Counted from the stretch's first letter, positions 41,090 through 50,655 are shown. The stretch: DNA of 64,000 nt from an uncultured Oscillospiraceae bacterium (GCA_947627325.1 CANQVO010000005.1:98876-162875), one strand, 5' to 3'. Notes: generated by a model from the letters alone, not told the origin. Program-made: numbers and translations.

Positions 41090-42028
41090 ATGAAGCGGAA
41101 AACCATCACCCATGCGGCGCGGCTGTTGTGCGTCCTGGCTCTTGCCATGAGCATGACCACCGCCGCCTTTGCCGCCGACCCGCCTGAACCCGCCCAGCCG
41201 TCCCCCTGCTATCCTACCGCCGTCACCCGGAGCGAGGACGGCGGCGAGATCAGGAAGATGTACGACCTGGGGCCGGAGGACGACCCCGCTGGCATCCCCC
41301 GTTCCGACTTTGAGCAGGAGGGCTACCACTACACCCTCACCGACCTGCTGAAACAGGAGCTTCCCGCCAACGAGAGCCGCCAGCACACGGAAACCGTGTC
41401 CGTACCAAGCCAGAGTAAGGACATGGGCGCTGTGCTGGCCCTCCTGCCGCAGACAAAGGAGTTTGTCACCGAGGACGGTCTTGCTGGGACGCTGGCCCTG
41501 AAGCTGGACACCGTGAAGGTGGAGGTGACCGGGTATGGCAGCTCCACCAAGAGCGTCACCGCCACCCGCACCTATCCCGGCCTTGCCGACCAGGACACGC
41601 AGTATATCCCCAAGTCCATCAGCGACAACGGCCACTCCCTGACCCTCCAGACCGTCAACTGGCAGACGGAGGGCGACGGCCATTTTACCGCCGTGGCCTC
41701 CTACTCCGGCTCCGCCACCAGCTCCTATGTGAAGGGCTACACCGTCACCGCCGACTATGCGGGCACCGTGAGCCGTATCAACCTGAATAAAATCCGCTAT
41801 GTGGCAATCTTCGAGGGCACCGCCCTGGAACCTGCCCCCACAGAGGAACCCGGCGACACTACTGACCCCAGCCTGACCGATCCCGCCGACCCCACCGCTC
41901 CCGTTGACCCGACCGACCCCACTGACACCCCCACCGGCGAGAAGAACAGCGTCCTGCCCGTGGTGGCCGTTGTCGTGGTGGTGCTGCTGGGCGGCGGCGT
42001 GTTCTACTTCATCAAACGCAGGAGGTAA
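41090..42028 (+). CDS. Exported type I membrane protein of the surface cassette
   Basis: 312 residues. Signal peptide (about 1-29), an extracellular region of about 215 residues with beta-rich Thr/Ser/Tyr-rich stretches, then a Pro/Thr/Asp repeat linker (about 245-282, built on PTDPTDP), a C-terminal membrane segment and RRR. The tail looks like a sortase sorting tail but has NSVLPVV instead of LPXTG. GGAGG precedes ATG. It starts a four-gene surface cassette with sortase, transglutaminase-like protein and giant adhesin. The family is not recognised. Confidence 0.85.
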   Translation: MKRKTITHAARLLCVLALAMSMTTAAFAADPPEPAQPSPCYPTAVTRSEDGGEIRKMYDLGPEDDPAGIPRSDFEQEGYHYTLTDLLKQELPANESRQHTETVSVPSQSKDMGAVLALLPQTKEFVTEDGLAGTLALKLDTVKVEVTGYGSSTKSVTATRTYPGLADQDTQYIPKSISDNGHSLTLQTVNWQTEGDGHFTAVASYSGSATSSYVKGYTVTADYAGTVSRINLNKIRYVAIFEGTALEPAPTEEPGDTTDPSLTDPADPTAPVDPTDPTDTPTGEKNSVLPVVAVVVVVLLGGGVFYFIKRRR

Positions 42029-42034
42029 TCTACC

Positions 42035-42856
42035 ATGAAGAAACTGACCACGCTTTTTTCCCTGCTGTGCCTGACCCTGGCCCTGACGGTGCCCGCCAGC
42101 GCCCTGGACTACAACATCGACGGCCCCGGCGACCCGGAGTACGGCAAGTCCACCTCCATTGAGCCGGTCATCACGGCTGACCGGGGCGAGCTACCCAACG
42201 TGGACGTGAGCAAGAACGCGGCCCTGATCCCGCCCGGTTTTGGCTCTCCCACCGCCTACACCCTGAACACCGGCAACCCCCTGACCCCCAATCTGGCCCC
42301 CGGCTATATGCTGGGCGAGGGGGCCGTCATCAACGGCAATACCGGCGTCACCGTGGCCCCGCCCGACTTCAACACCATCCCCAGCGGCCTCGTGTCTGGC
42401 GGCACCTCCACCGGGGGTACAGCCACTCCCACCCCCTCCACCGGCTACACGGAGGTCACGTCCGACCTCTATTACAGCGGCGGCTATCTGGCTACCCTGA
42501 AAATCCCCAGCCTGAAGGTGAGCGTGAAGGTCTACCAGGGCACCGATGATAAGACCCTCGCAAAAGGCGCGGGCCACTTTGAGGATACCAGCATTTGGGA
42601 CGGCAACTGCGCCATCGCCGGTCATAACCGTGGGGCCAACTGCTACTTTGGCGACATCCACAAGCTGAACGTGGGCGACACCATCACCCTGACCACCCGG
42701 CTGGGCACCCGCACCTACTCCGTCACCAGCGTGAACAAGATCAGCGACACGGACAACTCCCTGCTGGCCCCCACCGCTGAAAACTGCGTGACCCTGTTTA
42801 CCTGCGTCCGCAACCAGCGGGCCTACCGCTGGGCTGTCCGGGCCGTGGAGGTCTGA
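42035..42856 (+). CDS. Sortase (class B/D-like) with cleavable-looking signal peptide
   Basis: 273 residues. Cysteine transpeptidase that would cut LPXTG-type signals. Catalytic residues: His197 in AIAGHNRG, Cys257 in TLFTCV, Arg262 or Arg265 in NQRAYRW. A Pro/Thr/Gly-rich linker (about 85-140) separates the N-terminus from the catalytic domain. Unlike most sortases the N-terminus looks like a secretion signal ending in ASA, and no other membrane span is present, so the enzyme may be released or held by the uncleaved signal. It starts 6 bases after the preceding gene. Confidence 0.88.
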   Translation: MKKLTTLFSLLCLTLALTVPASALDYNIDGPGDPEYGKSTSIEPVITADRGELPNVDVSKNAALIPPGFGSPTAYTLNTGNPLTPNLAPGYMLGEGAVINGNTGVTVAPPDFNTIPSGLVSGGTSTGGTATPTPSTGYTEVTSDLYYSGGYLATLKIPSLKVSVKVYQGTDDKTLAKGAGHFEDTSIWDGNCAIAGHNRGANCYFGDIHKLNVGDTITLTTRLGTRTYSVTSVNKISDTDNSLLAPTAENCVTLFTCVRNQRAYRWAVRAVEV

Positions 42857-42885
42857 CAGACACCCGCTGAAAAGGTATTCGCACG

Positions 42886-42915
42886 TTGGACTGTTTGACC
42901 CCCTTGTGGTACTGT
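42886..42915 (+). promoter_or_regulatory. Promoter of the transglutaminase-like gene
   Basis: TTGGAC, 18-base spacer, TACTGT. The surrounding TTCGCAC and CTTGT/TGGGA words recur at the promoter near 50413. Confidence 0.55.
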
Positions 42916-42961
42916 TGGGACAGCAAAGCCCCCAACATATCACATAAGGAGGTCGTTCATA

Positions 42962-43798
42962 ATGAAAAACAGTCTGAACCGCTTGCTTGCCGGGATCGCC
43001 TGCACCGCCCTTATCGCCGGTTTGAGCGTTCCGGCCCACGCCGCACAAGCCCAGCCGGAAGCCTACACCATCAGCGCCGCCCAATGGAGCCGGGAGGACT
43101 TCTCCCAGGACGCCAACCCGGACGTGTTCACCGCCACCTATGACCGGTCGCTCTACAACGCCATCCGTCAGACGCTGGTGGACGGCACCAGCGATACCGC
43201 CCCCGCCTACACGATGGTGGGCGACAGCGAATACAGCGCCGTGAAGAACCTGCTGGGGCGGATGGAGGGCGTTGTACGGTATGAGCATCATGTCCCGGAG
43301 AATTTCGCCAACTACTGGCAATACCTGGACTACTTTGCCGTGTCCGCCGCCATGCCGGAGAACTACCAAGCGCCCTTTGACTTCATCCAGCCCGTCATCG
43401 CGGAGGTTGAGCAGATGGACACGGACAGCGAAAAGGTGGAGTACCTGAACGACTACCTGTGTACCCTGCTGGCCTACAAGAAAGGCAAGACGGCGGGCGT
43501 GACCCGCACCTTTGCCCAGCACAGCGGGGAGCTGCAAGCGGCCTGCGGTTCCTATGCCAGAGCGTTCAAGTTCCTGTGCGGGGCGGCTGACATCCCCTGT
43601 TTTACCATCAGCACCGACAACCACACCTGGAATATGGTCTATGTGGACGGCCAGTGGCTCCATGTGGACGTGTCCCTGAACGACCTGACAAACAGCCATT
43701 CCATGCTGCTTCGGGAAACCTACCCCAACCATCCAGACCGAGCGCCGGAGCAGACGGCTTTTCTGAAAGAGCTGTTCGTCCCCGGAAGTACAAAGTAA
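42962..43798 (+). CDS. Secreted transglutaminase-like cysteine protease
   Basis: 278 residues. Signal peptide (about 1-28, ending AHA), then a helical region and a transglutaminase-like domain with the full triad: Cys195 in QAACGSYARAFKFLC, His221 in DNHTWNMVYVDG, Asp236 in LHVDVSLND. Bacterial members act as proteases or crosslinkers. AGGAGG sits upstream of ATG. Position between a sortase and a thioester/Cna-B adhesin suggests that it processes or crosslinks surface proteins; this is inference. Confidence 0.88.
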   Translation: MKNSLNRLLAGIACTALIAGLSVPAHAAQAQPEAYTISAAQWSREDFSQDANPDVFTATYDRSLYNAIRQTLVDGTSDTAPAYTMVGDSEYSAVKNLLGRMEGVVRYEHHVPENFANYWQYLDYFAVSAAMPENYQAPFDFIQPVIAEVEQMDTDSEKVEYLNDYLCTLLAYKKGKTAGVTRTFAQHSGELQAACGSYARAFKFLCGAADIPCFTISTDNHTWNMVYVDGQWLHVDVSLNDLTNSHSMLLRETYPNHPDRAPEQTAFLKELFVPGSTK

Positions 43799-43818
43799 GA
43801 CAACCGAACATCCGCATC

Positions 43819-43861
43819 GGATAGGCAGACTGTGAAAGCAGCCTGCCTTTTCCTATGCCCG
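43819..43861 (+). promoter_or_regulatory. Structured leader repeated from the parA leader
   Basis: GGATAGGC, a small AGGCAG/CTGCCT hairpin, TTTTCCTATGCCCG. The same frame GGATAGGC to CTATGCCCG encloses the parA hairpin at 38991-39038. Possible attenuator or protein-binding RNA. Confidence 0.55.
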
Positions 43862-43878
43862 GAAAGAAAGGAGAACCC

Positions 43879-46800
43879 ATGAAACACAAGCATTTCAACC
43901 GCCTGCTGTCCATGCTGCTGGTGGTGGCTACGCTGTTCGGCATCCTCGCCGTCCCCGCCAGCGCCGCCTCGCTGGGAGATAGCGGCACCGTCACCATCCA
44001 GCAGGCCGGGTATGGCAAGTACCTGGGCACGACCAAGGGAAACTCCATCGGCGGCGGCTATTGGAAGTACACCAGCAATGACGGTCTGACCGGCACCGCC
44101 TACTGCGTCAACCACGGCCTGAAAGGGGTATCCCCCTCCAAGGCCCTGACCGTCCAGCCCTACAACCGCAACCCGCAGACGATGGGCGTGTTCGCCAGCG
44201 GCTACCCCAACCGAACGCTGGAACAGTTTAAGGAGCTGCACCAGGACGACGTGCGGGGCGTGAACGCGCTGACCGAGGACGAATACAAGTACGCCACGCA
44301 GTTGGCGATCTGGGCCTCCTGCGGCCAGCTTGCTATCCCCGGCACCTCCTTTACGGCGGGCCGGGACACCCTCGCCGCGCCCACCGCAGACGCACAGAAA
44401 ATCCGCATTTTCGACAGCGTGAAGGCCATCCTGAGTTTGTCCCAGCACTGGACGAAAAGCCTCCACACCGGCCTGTCCCTCCGGGCCGAGGAAGATAAAG
44501 ACATCCGGGGGATAGAAGTCCTCAACGAGTACGGTCTGGAGGGCGCTGCCGAGGACAACGAGGACGGCATCAAGAAAGAAACCATCAACGGGAAAGAGTA
44601 TTATACCCGTGTGGTGTATCTGGCCTCCGCAACCTCCACCTGGATCGACGGGCGCAAGACCAAGGTGTACTCCACCGACGCCCCCCAGGGCACCATCTTT
44701 GTGGCGGAGAACAACTCCCCGCTGGAAACCGTGCAGGAGAACGGGGCCACCTGCTATCTGGTGGATACCAGCAGACAGCGCAACACCAATCTCAACTCCA
44801 ACGGCTCGGAATACTACGGCACATTCAAGGTCTGCCTCCCCGTGGACAATGTGCCCACCGAGGGCAGTTTTACCATCAAGGCCACGGGCGGCGTGGCGCA
44901 GTATAACCTTTTCCTGGCTTACAACCCCGCCGCATCGGAGCAGTCCTATATCATCTCCGACCCCGGCTACACCACCCTGGACGCTCAAATTCCCTTTAAG
45001 TGGAGCGGGACAGATGAAACCGAAACCGCCAGCCTGCAAGTTATCAAGGCCGGGGCTGGCGGCGCTCCCCTGGAGGGGGCCGAGTTCACCCTGACCGGCG
45101 ATGGCGGCACCACCGTCACCGGCACCACCGACCGCAACGGGCAGATCGTGTGGCGTGACCTGCCCGCCGATGAGAAATACACGCTGACAGAAACCGGCGC
45201 CCCGGAGGGCTATCAGATCGTGGCCCCCATGAATGTCACCCTGACCCCTGGCCGCACCGAATATCTGACTGTAACGGACGACACCGAAAAGGGCTTTACC
45301 ATTAAAAAGGTGGACGCGCAGAACAAGGGCAGCTTGCAGGGGGCCGTGTTCCGTTTTGAGCAGATCGACGGCTCCTATATGACCACCGGCGTCACCGGCT
45401 TTGACGGCACCATCTCCTTTGAGGGCGACGAGCTGCCCTACGGCTCCTACCGCATCACGGAGCAGACGCCCCCGGACGGCTATGTGAAGTCTGGCCGGGT
45501 GGAAACGGTGGAGTGGGACGGCACCAAGGACGTGACCATCGTTTGGGAAAACGTGCGGGACATCAGCCTGACCATCCTGAAGGTGGACGAGCAGACCGGC
45601 GTTTCCCTGGCTGACGCCACCTTTGATGTGTTCGCGGACGGCAAGCTCATTACCTCCGTTACCACCAACGACAACGGCGAGGCCCGTGTGACGGGCATCA
45701 AGAAAGAAGCCTATATTGAGATCGTGGAAACCGCCGCCCCCGCCGGGTATGTGCTGGACAAAACGCCCCACGGCATCCACATCGACCCCTACGACCCCGC
45801 CACCGAGGACGACCCTGTGCTGACCGTCACCAACCGGGCGCGGCCCGCCCTGCGTATCCTCAAGTACGACCTGACCAGCAATTCCCCCATGCCTGACGTG
45901 ACCTTTGAGGTATGGCACGACGGCGACCTGTTCGGGGAGTACACCACCAACGCCAGCGGCGAGATTTTCCTCTACGACCTCGACCCCGGCACCTACCTTG
46001 TGAAAGAGGTAGCCACCGATGACGCCCATGTGGTGAACAGCACCCCCCAGCAGATTGAGTTAAAGGCCGGTGACACGCAGACGCGGGAGCTGGTCTTTTT
46101 CAATTCCCTGAAACCGGGCATCCATCTTATCAAGGTGGACAGCATCACCATGAAATCCCTGCCCAACGTCCGCTTTGAGTTCAAGCTGGTGGGCGGCTCC
46201 TACCGGCAGGAATTTGTGACCGATATTAACGGCGAGATTGACCTGTCCAAGCTGACCCCCGGCGCATACGAGGTGCGGGAGCTGGAGGCCCCGGAGGGCT
46301 ACCTGGTGGACGACGCTGTGCGGGTGGTGCAGGTGAACCCGGACGAGAACGCCAGCTTCGTTTTCACGAACACCCCCAAACCCGCCCTGCGGCTTATCAA
46401 GACCAGCTCGGACGGCACCCGGCTGGGCGGCGTCCATTTCCGCATCGCCCGCATTGAGGACGGCACCCACTATCTTGACCGCATCACCGACCAGGACGGC
46501 GAGATCAACATCCCCAAGCTGGAACCGGGTGTGTACTCCATCAAGGAAACGGCCACCGTTGCCGACCACATTCTGGACTTGCAGGAGTACCACGTTGAGC
46601 TGTTCCCCGGCCAGACCAGCACCATCACCATTGAGAATCAGAAGCGGCCCAACCTCATTGTCTACAAAAAGGACGCGGACACCGGCAAGCCCATCCCGGA
46701 CACCATTTTCACCGTCCGGGCGGCGGACGGCCACAGTGTAGACGAGATCAAGACGGACAGCCAGGGTAAGGCTACCCTCACGAACCTTTTGCCCGGAGTA

Positions 46801-49800
46801 TATGAAATCTCCGAGAAGTCCGTCCCGGCCCCCTGGCTCATGGACGCCCCCAGCCAGCTTGTGACCCTTTACCCCAACCGCGACCACACCATCTATTTTG
46901 AGAACCACAAGAAGCCTACCCTGACGGTGAACAAGGTGGACAGCATCACCGGCAGTCCCATCAAGGGGGCCAAGTTCGAGGTTTGGTACGGCTCCAGCAG
47001 CACCACTACCGGGGAACTGAACAGCCTGGGCACCTTCTTCTCCGATGAGAACGGCCAGTTCTTTGTTGACCTGCTCCGGGACGGCTGGTACAAGGTGACG
47101 GAGTTGGAACCCGCCGCTGGGTACACCATCAAGCAGCCCGCCACCCAGGAATTTTATATCAAGGGCGGCGAGAGCAAGGTTATCACCTTTGAGAACGTGC
47201 CCAAGAACGCTATTATTTGCGAGAAGTACGACAGCGTGACCGGCGCGGCCCTCCCCGGCTGTACGTTCCAGTTGAAGTACCTGGGCGGCACCAGCGGCAC
47301 GGGCGGCACCGTGATCGGCACCAAAGTGACCGGCAAGAACGGCACCGCTATGTGGACGGGCCTTGCCCCCGGCGCGTATGTGCTGGAGGAAGTGGACGCG
47401 GCGGACGGGTACAACATCATCCAGTCCTCCGAAACCATCATGCTGGCCGACAGCGGCGAACAGAGCGTTGTCACCGTCAGATTTTCCAACGCCCCGGACG
47501 GCCAGCTCCTTATCAGAAAGGTATGCTCCGTCAACCCCTCCGTTACCTTGCAGAACGCCGAGTTTAAGGTTTTGTATGCGGATGGCACCGTTGTGGGCGA
47601 CAGCAACGGTGTGTACCGCACGGACGAGAACGGGGAAATCCGTATCACCGGCCTGACCCCCGGCAAGAGCGTGGTGGTGACAGAAACCCGCGCCCCCGCT
47701 GGATTTATCCTCGATACCCAATCTCAAACGGTGCAGATCAAGGAGGGCCGCACCGTCAGCCTGACTTTCAAGAACCAGCCGAAAGGGGCAATTATCATCC
47801 AGAAGCGGGACAGCGCCACCGGCCAGCCCCTTCCCGGCGCGGAGTTTAGAGTGACGACCGCCGCTGGCTGTGAGGTGGGGCTGGACGGCGTGATCGGCAC
47901 CAGCACCCTGACGCAGAACGGCATTTTCACTACCGACAGCAGCGGCGAAATCAAAATCACCAACCTCGCCCCCGGCGCTTATGTACTGACTGAGATCAAG
48001 GCTCCGACAGGGTACGTCATGGACACCGCCAGCACCAACGTGGTCATTGGACAGGGTGGCGACACGCAGACCGTCATCGTGAAAAACTCCAAGGCCGGAA
48101 CGCTGGTGATCGACAAACGGGACGCCCTCACCGGCAAGCCCTTAAAGGGCGTCACCTTCAAGGTGACTACCTCCACGGGGGAGTTTGTACCGGCTGAAAA
48201 CGGACAGATCAGCAGCAACGGCTTGTATTTCACCGACAAAGACGGCAAAATCACCATCAACGGCGTGGTGGGGACGCTGGTGGTGACGGAAACGGCCACC
48301 ATCCCCGGCTACACCATCGACGAGGCCACCCGGACGCAGACGGTGGTGGTGAACCCCAATGACACGCAGACCCTCCATTTCACCAACACCCCCAGCACCA
48401 CCCTTGTGATCGAGAAGTATATCGAGGGCACCACCACACCGCTGAAAGGCGTCACGTTCCTTGTCACCGACAGCTCCGGCGCGGTGGTGGGCAACTCCAA
48501 CGGCGAGTTCATCACGGACGAGAATGGCCGCATCGTCCTGAATGACCTGACCCCCGGCACCACCGTCACCGCACGGGAGGTCAAGGCATTGGAGGGCTAT
48601 GTGCTGGACGGCCAGCCCAAGTCCATCCTTATCAAGTCCGGCGAAGTCCAGACCCTCCGTTTTTACAACGCCAAGCAGGGCTGTATCGTGGTGAAGAAGC
48701 TGGACAAGCAGACCGGCAAACCCCTGGCCGGGGTGGAGTTCCAGATCACCTACTCGGACGGCTCCTACCTGGACGACGACTACGGCCACCTGTCCAGCAA
48801 GGGCCTCTACAAGACCGACGCCAACGGTGAAATCCGCATTTCCGGCGTGGTGGGTACGCTGGTCATCACGGAAACCAAGCCCCTGCCCGGTTATGTGATG
48901 GACGAGGGCACCAGGACGCAGACCGTCAAGGTGAACCCCACTGACACGCAGACCATCACCGTGTATAACACGAAGGTGGGCGGTTTGACCATCATCAAAA
49001 AGGACGAGGAAACCGGGGCGCGGATCAGCGGTGTCCAGTTTGAAATCCGCAAACTCAACGGGGAGATCATCGGCACCTACACCACCGACCGCTCCGGCAT
49101 CATTTCCCTGCCCGAAGCGGAAAAGGGCTGGTATCAGGTGACGGAGCTGAAAGCGGCCAAGGGCTATCAGTTGGACAGCCAGCCCTATCAGATCGAAGTG
49201 AAGGACGGCGGCACCGCCACGTTGGAAATCACCAACCGTCAGACCGGCAGCGCCATCATCCACAAGATCGACAGCGTGACCGGCAAGGGCATTTTCGGCG
49301 TGAAGTTCCTGCTTTCCGACGCCAAGGGTAACCCCGTGGGCACCTATGAGAGCGACAATGAGGGGTATGTCTATGTGGACGGCGGGCTTGCGGACGGCAA
49401 GTACACCGTCCGGGAGATCGAGTGCGCGGACGGCTATATCCTGGACACCCAGCCCAAGACCATCTATGTGGAGTACGGCGGCTGCACCACCATCACCTGG
49501 AAGAACACCGCCATCACCGGGCAGCTCCAGATCACCAAGACCAGCGCCGACTACAACAGCATGAACGGCTGGCCCGCTGGCACCCCCATCCCCGGCACCG
49601 TGTTTGAGGTCTACCACTACCGCACCGGGAATCTTGTCGATACTATCCGCACCGATAAGAACGGCGTGGCCGTGTCCAAGCCCCTGCCCCTGGGCCGGTA
49701 CAAGGTGGTGGAATCCAAGGCGGCAGACTTCTACGCCCTGGACAAGACCCCCATTGACGTGGAGATCGAACACGCTGGGCAGATCGTCAAAGCGGCCATG

Positions 49801-50361
49801 ACCAACAAGAGCCTTTATACCAATGTGGCGATCCAGAAAACCGGCTATGCCGAGGTCATGCCCGGTCAGAACATCCGCTACACGTTCTCCAACATCGCCA
49901 ACAACTCCACCACGGCGCTCACCTCTTTTTATTGGAGGGACACCCTGCCCGTGGAGGCGCTGCGGCTTGCGAAGATCACCACCGGCACCTACAACGCCGC
50001 TGGCAGCTACAAGATCGTTTACAAGACCAATCTCTCCGGGGCCGACTACCGTGTGCTGGCGGACAGCCTGAACACCCAGCAGAACTATGTGCTGGAGGCG
50101 TCCCCCGTGGCCCTGCGGCTGGCGTCCAACGAGTACGTCACAGAGGTGATGTTTGTGTTCGGCGTCGTCCCCGCCAACTTCCGGCAGGTGGAAGCCCCCA
50201 AAATTGACTGCACCGTTGTGTCCTGGGCCAAGGGCGGCAGTCAGTTCGTCAATCAGGCGGACGTGGGCGGCGTCTACAACGGACAGTGGATCATGGCTAC
50301 TACCCGCTGGGTAACAAAGGTCTACGCCCCCTCCAAGCCCCTGCCCCGGACGGGGTATTAA
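43879..50361 (+). CDS. Giant thioester-domain / Cna-B repeat surface adhesin
   Basis: 2160 residues. Signal peptide (about 1-30), then a thioester domain with the Cys-Gln pair expected to form the bond (Cys76 in TAYCVNHG, Gln141 in YATQLAIW), which can attach covalently to host amines. About 17 tandem Cna-B/SpaA-like domains follow; each begins with an IxKxD-type strand and most carry the ETxAPxGY segment of isopeptide-forming folds. A last DUF11-like domain precedes the C-terminus, which ends PLPRTGY and stops: no hydrophobic segment or positive tail follows the LPRTG motif. Upstream sortase and transglutaminase-like genes are probable partners. Confidence 0.93.
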   Translation: MKHKHFNRLLSMLLVVATLFGILAVPASAASLGDSGTVTIQQAGYGKYLGTTKGNSIGGGYWKYTSNDGLTGTAYCVNHGLKGVSPSKALTVQPYNRNPQTMGVFASGYPNRTLEQFKELHQDDVRGVNALTEDEYKYATQLAIWASCGQLAIPGTSFTAGRDTLAAPTADAQKIRIFDSVKAILSLSQHWTKSLHTGLSLRAEEDKDIRGIEVLNEYGLEGAAEDNEDGIKKETINGKEYYTRVVYLASATSTWIDGRKTKVYSTDAPQGTIFVAENNSPLETVQENGATCYLVDTSRQRNTNLNSNGSEYYGTFKVCLPVDNVPTEGSFTIKATGGVAQYNLFLAYNPAASEQSYIISDPGYTTLDAQIPFKWSGTDETETASLQVIKAGAGGAPLEGAEFTLTGDGGTTVTGTTDRNGQIVWRDLPADEKYTLTETGAPEGYQIVAPMNVTLTPGRTEYLTVTDDTEKGFTIKKVDAQNKGSLQGAVFRFEQIDGSYMTTGVTGFDGTISFEGDELPYGSYRITEQTPPDGYVKSGRVETVEWDGTKDVTIVWENVRDISLTILKVDEQTGVSLADATFDVFADGKLITSVTTNDNGEARVTGIKKEAYIEIVETAAPAGYVLDKTPHGIHIDPYDPATEDDPVLTVTNRARPALRILKYDLTSNSPMPDVTFEVWHDGDLFGEYTTNASGEIFLYDLDPGTYLVKEVATDDAHVVNSTPQQIELKAGDTQTRELVFFNSLKPGIHLIKVDSITMKSLPNVRFEFKLVGGSYRQEFVTDINGEIDLSKLTPGAYEVRELEAPEGYLVDDAVRVVQVNPDENASFVFTNTPKPALRLIKTSSDGTRLGGVHFRIARIEDGTHYLDRITDQDGEINIPKLEPGVYSIKETATVADHILDLQEYHVELFPGQTSTITIENQKRPNLIVYKKDADTGKPIPDTIFTVRAADGHSVDEIKTDSQGKATLTNLLPGVYEISEKSVPAPWLMDAPSQLVTLYPNRDHTIYFENHKKPTLTVNKVDSITGSPIKGAKFEVWYGSSSTTTGELNSLGTFFSDENGQFFVDLLRDGWYKVTELEPAAGYTIKQPATQEFYIKGGESKVITFENVPKNAIICEKYDSVTGAALPGCTFQLKYLGGTSGTGGTVIGTKVTGKNGTAMWTGLAPGAYVLEEVDAADGYNIIQSSETIMLADSGEQSVVTVRFSNAPDGQLLIRKVCSVNPSVTLQNAEFKVLYADGTVVGDSNGVYRTDENGEIRITGLTPGKSVVVTETRAPAGFILDTQSQTVQIKEGRTVSLTFKNQPKGAIIIQKRDSATGQPLPGAEFRVTTAAGCEVGLDGVIGTSTLTQNGIFTTDSSGEIKITNLAPGAYVLTEIKAPTGYVMDTASTNVVIGQGGDTQTVIVKNSKAGTLVIDKRDALTGKPLKGVTFKVTTSTGEFVPAENGQISSNGLYFTDKDGKITINGVVGTLVVTETATIPGYTIDEATRTQTVVVNPNDTQTLHFTNTPSTTLVIEKYIEGTTTPLKGVTFLVTDSSGAVVGNSNGEFITDENGRIVLNDLTPGTTVTAREVKALEGYVLDGQPKSILIKSGEVQTLRFYNAKQGCIVVKKLDKQTGKPLAGVEFQITYSDGSYLDDDYGHLSSKGLYKTDANGEIRISGVVGTLVITETKPLPGYVMDEGTRTQTVKVNPTDTQTITVYNTKVGGLTIIKKDEETGARISGVQFEIRKLNGEIIGTYTTDRSGIISLPEAEKGWYQVTELKAAKGYQLDSQPYQIEVKDGGTATLEITNRQTGSAIIHKIDSVTGKGIFGVKFLLSDAKGNPVGTYESDNEGYVYVDGGLADGKYTVREIECADGYILDTQPKTIYVEYGGCTTITWKNTAITGQLQITKTSADYNSMNGWPAGTPIPGTVFEVYHYRTGNLVDTIRTDKNGVAVSKPLPLGRYKVVESKAADFYALDKTPIDVEIEHAGQIVKAAMTNKSLYTNVAIQKTGYAEVMPGQNIRYTFSNIANNSTTALTSFYWRDTLPVEALRLAKITTGTYNAAGSYKIVYKTNLSGADYRVLADSLNTQQNYVLEASPVALRLASNEYVTEVMFVFGVVPANFRQVEAPKIDCTVVSWAKGGSQFVNQADVGGVYNGQWIMATTRWVTKVYAPSKPLPRTGY

Positions 50362-50371
50362 GCACATCCCC

Positions 50372-50392
50372 GTGGCCCGCACAGCGGGCCAC
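50372..50392 (+). terminator. Hairpin after the adhesin gene
   Basis: GTGGCCCGC, loop ACA, GCGGGCCAC, 10 bases past the stop. No T-run, so termination strength is uncertain. Confidence 0.5.
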
Positions 50393-50412
50393 TTACATAC
50401 CCGTTCGCACAT

Positions 50413-50441
50413 TTGAAACCGTTTCTTTTTTCTTGTACTAT
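50413..50441 (+). promoter_or_regulatory. Promoter of the accessory gene string
   Basis: TTGAAA, 17-base spacer, TACTAT, 26 bases before the next start. Shares flanking words with the 42886 promoter. Confidence 0.7.
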
Positions 50442-50467
50442 GGGGATAAGGAAAGGAGCTGTTTCAA

Positions 50468-50632
50468 ATGTTCAAATGGATATTCAAACGAGAGAAAAAA
50501 GTCTATCTTGAATTGACTGACGCGGAATACCGGCTTGTGCGGAAGCACCTGATGGACTGGCGGAACAAGCTGACCGCCCAGGGCCGGGACGCCGCCCCGG
50601 TGAATGAACTTCTGATAAAACTGATGGCCTGA
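50468..50632 (+). CDS. Small element-encoded protein
   Basis: 54 residues, basic at the N-terminus (MFKWIFKREKK) then a helical LTDAEYRLVRKHLMDW segment. AAGGAG is 8 bases before ATG and a good promoter lies just upstream, so it is likely a real gene despite its size. No function is recognised; small proteins of this kind are common in ICE accessory regions. Confidence 0.72.
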   Translation: MFKWIFKREKKVYLELTDAEYRLVRKHLMDWRNKLTAQGRDAAPVNELLIKLMA

Positions 50633-50655
50633 AAATAAAGCGTTCCTCCATACAT

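Noticed and set aside
44980..49520. Possible CRISPR array or DNA satellite in the repetitive adhesin gene
   Set aside because: Repeat units are about 85-95 codons, diverged and in frame; they are protein domains, not short identical DNA repeats. No CRISPR array was seen anywhere.
43720..50412. Long minus-strand frames opposite the giant adhesin
   Set aside because: They mirror the repeat pattern of the adhesin and have no independent start signals or homology.
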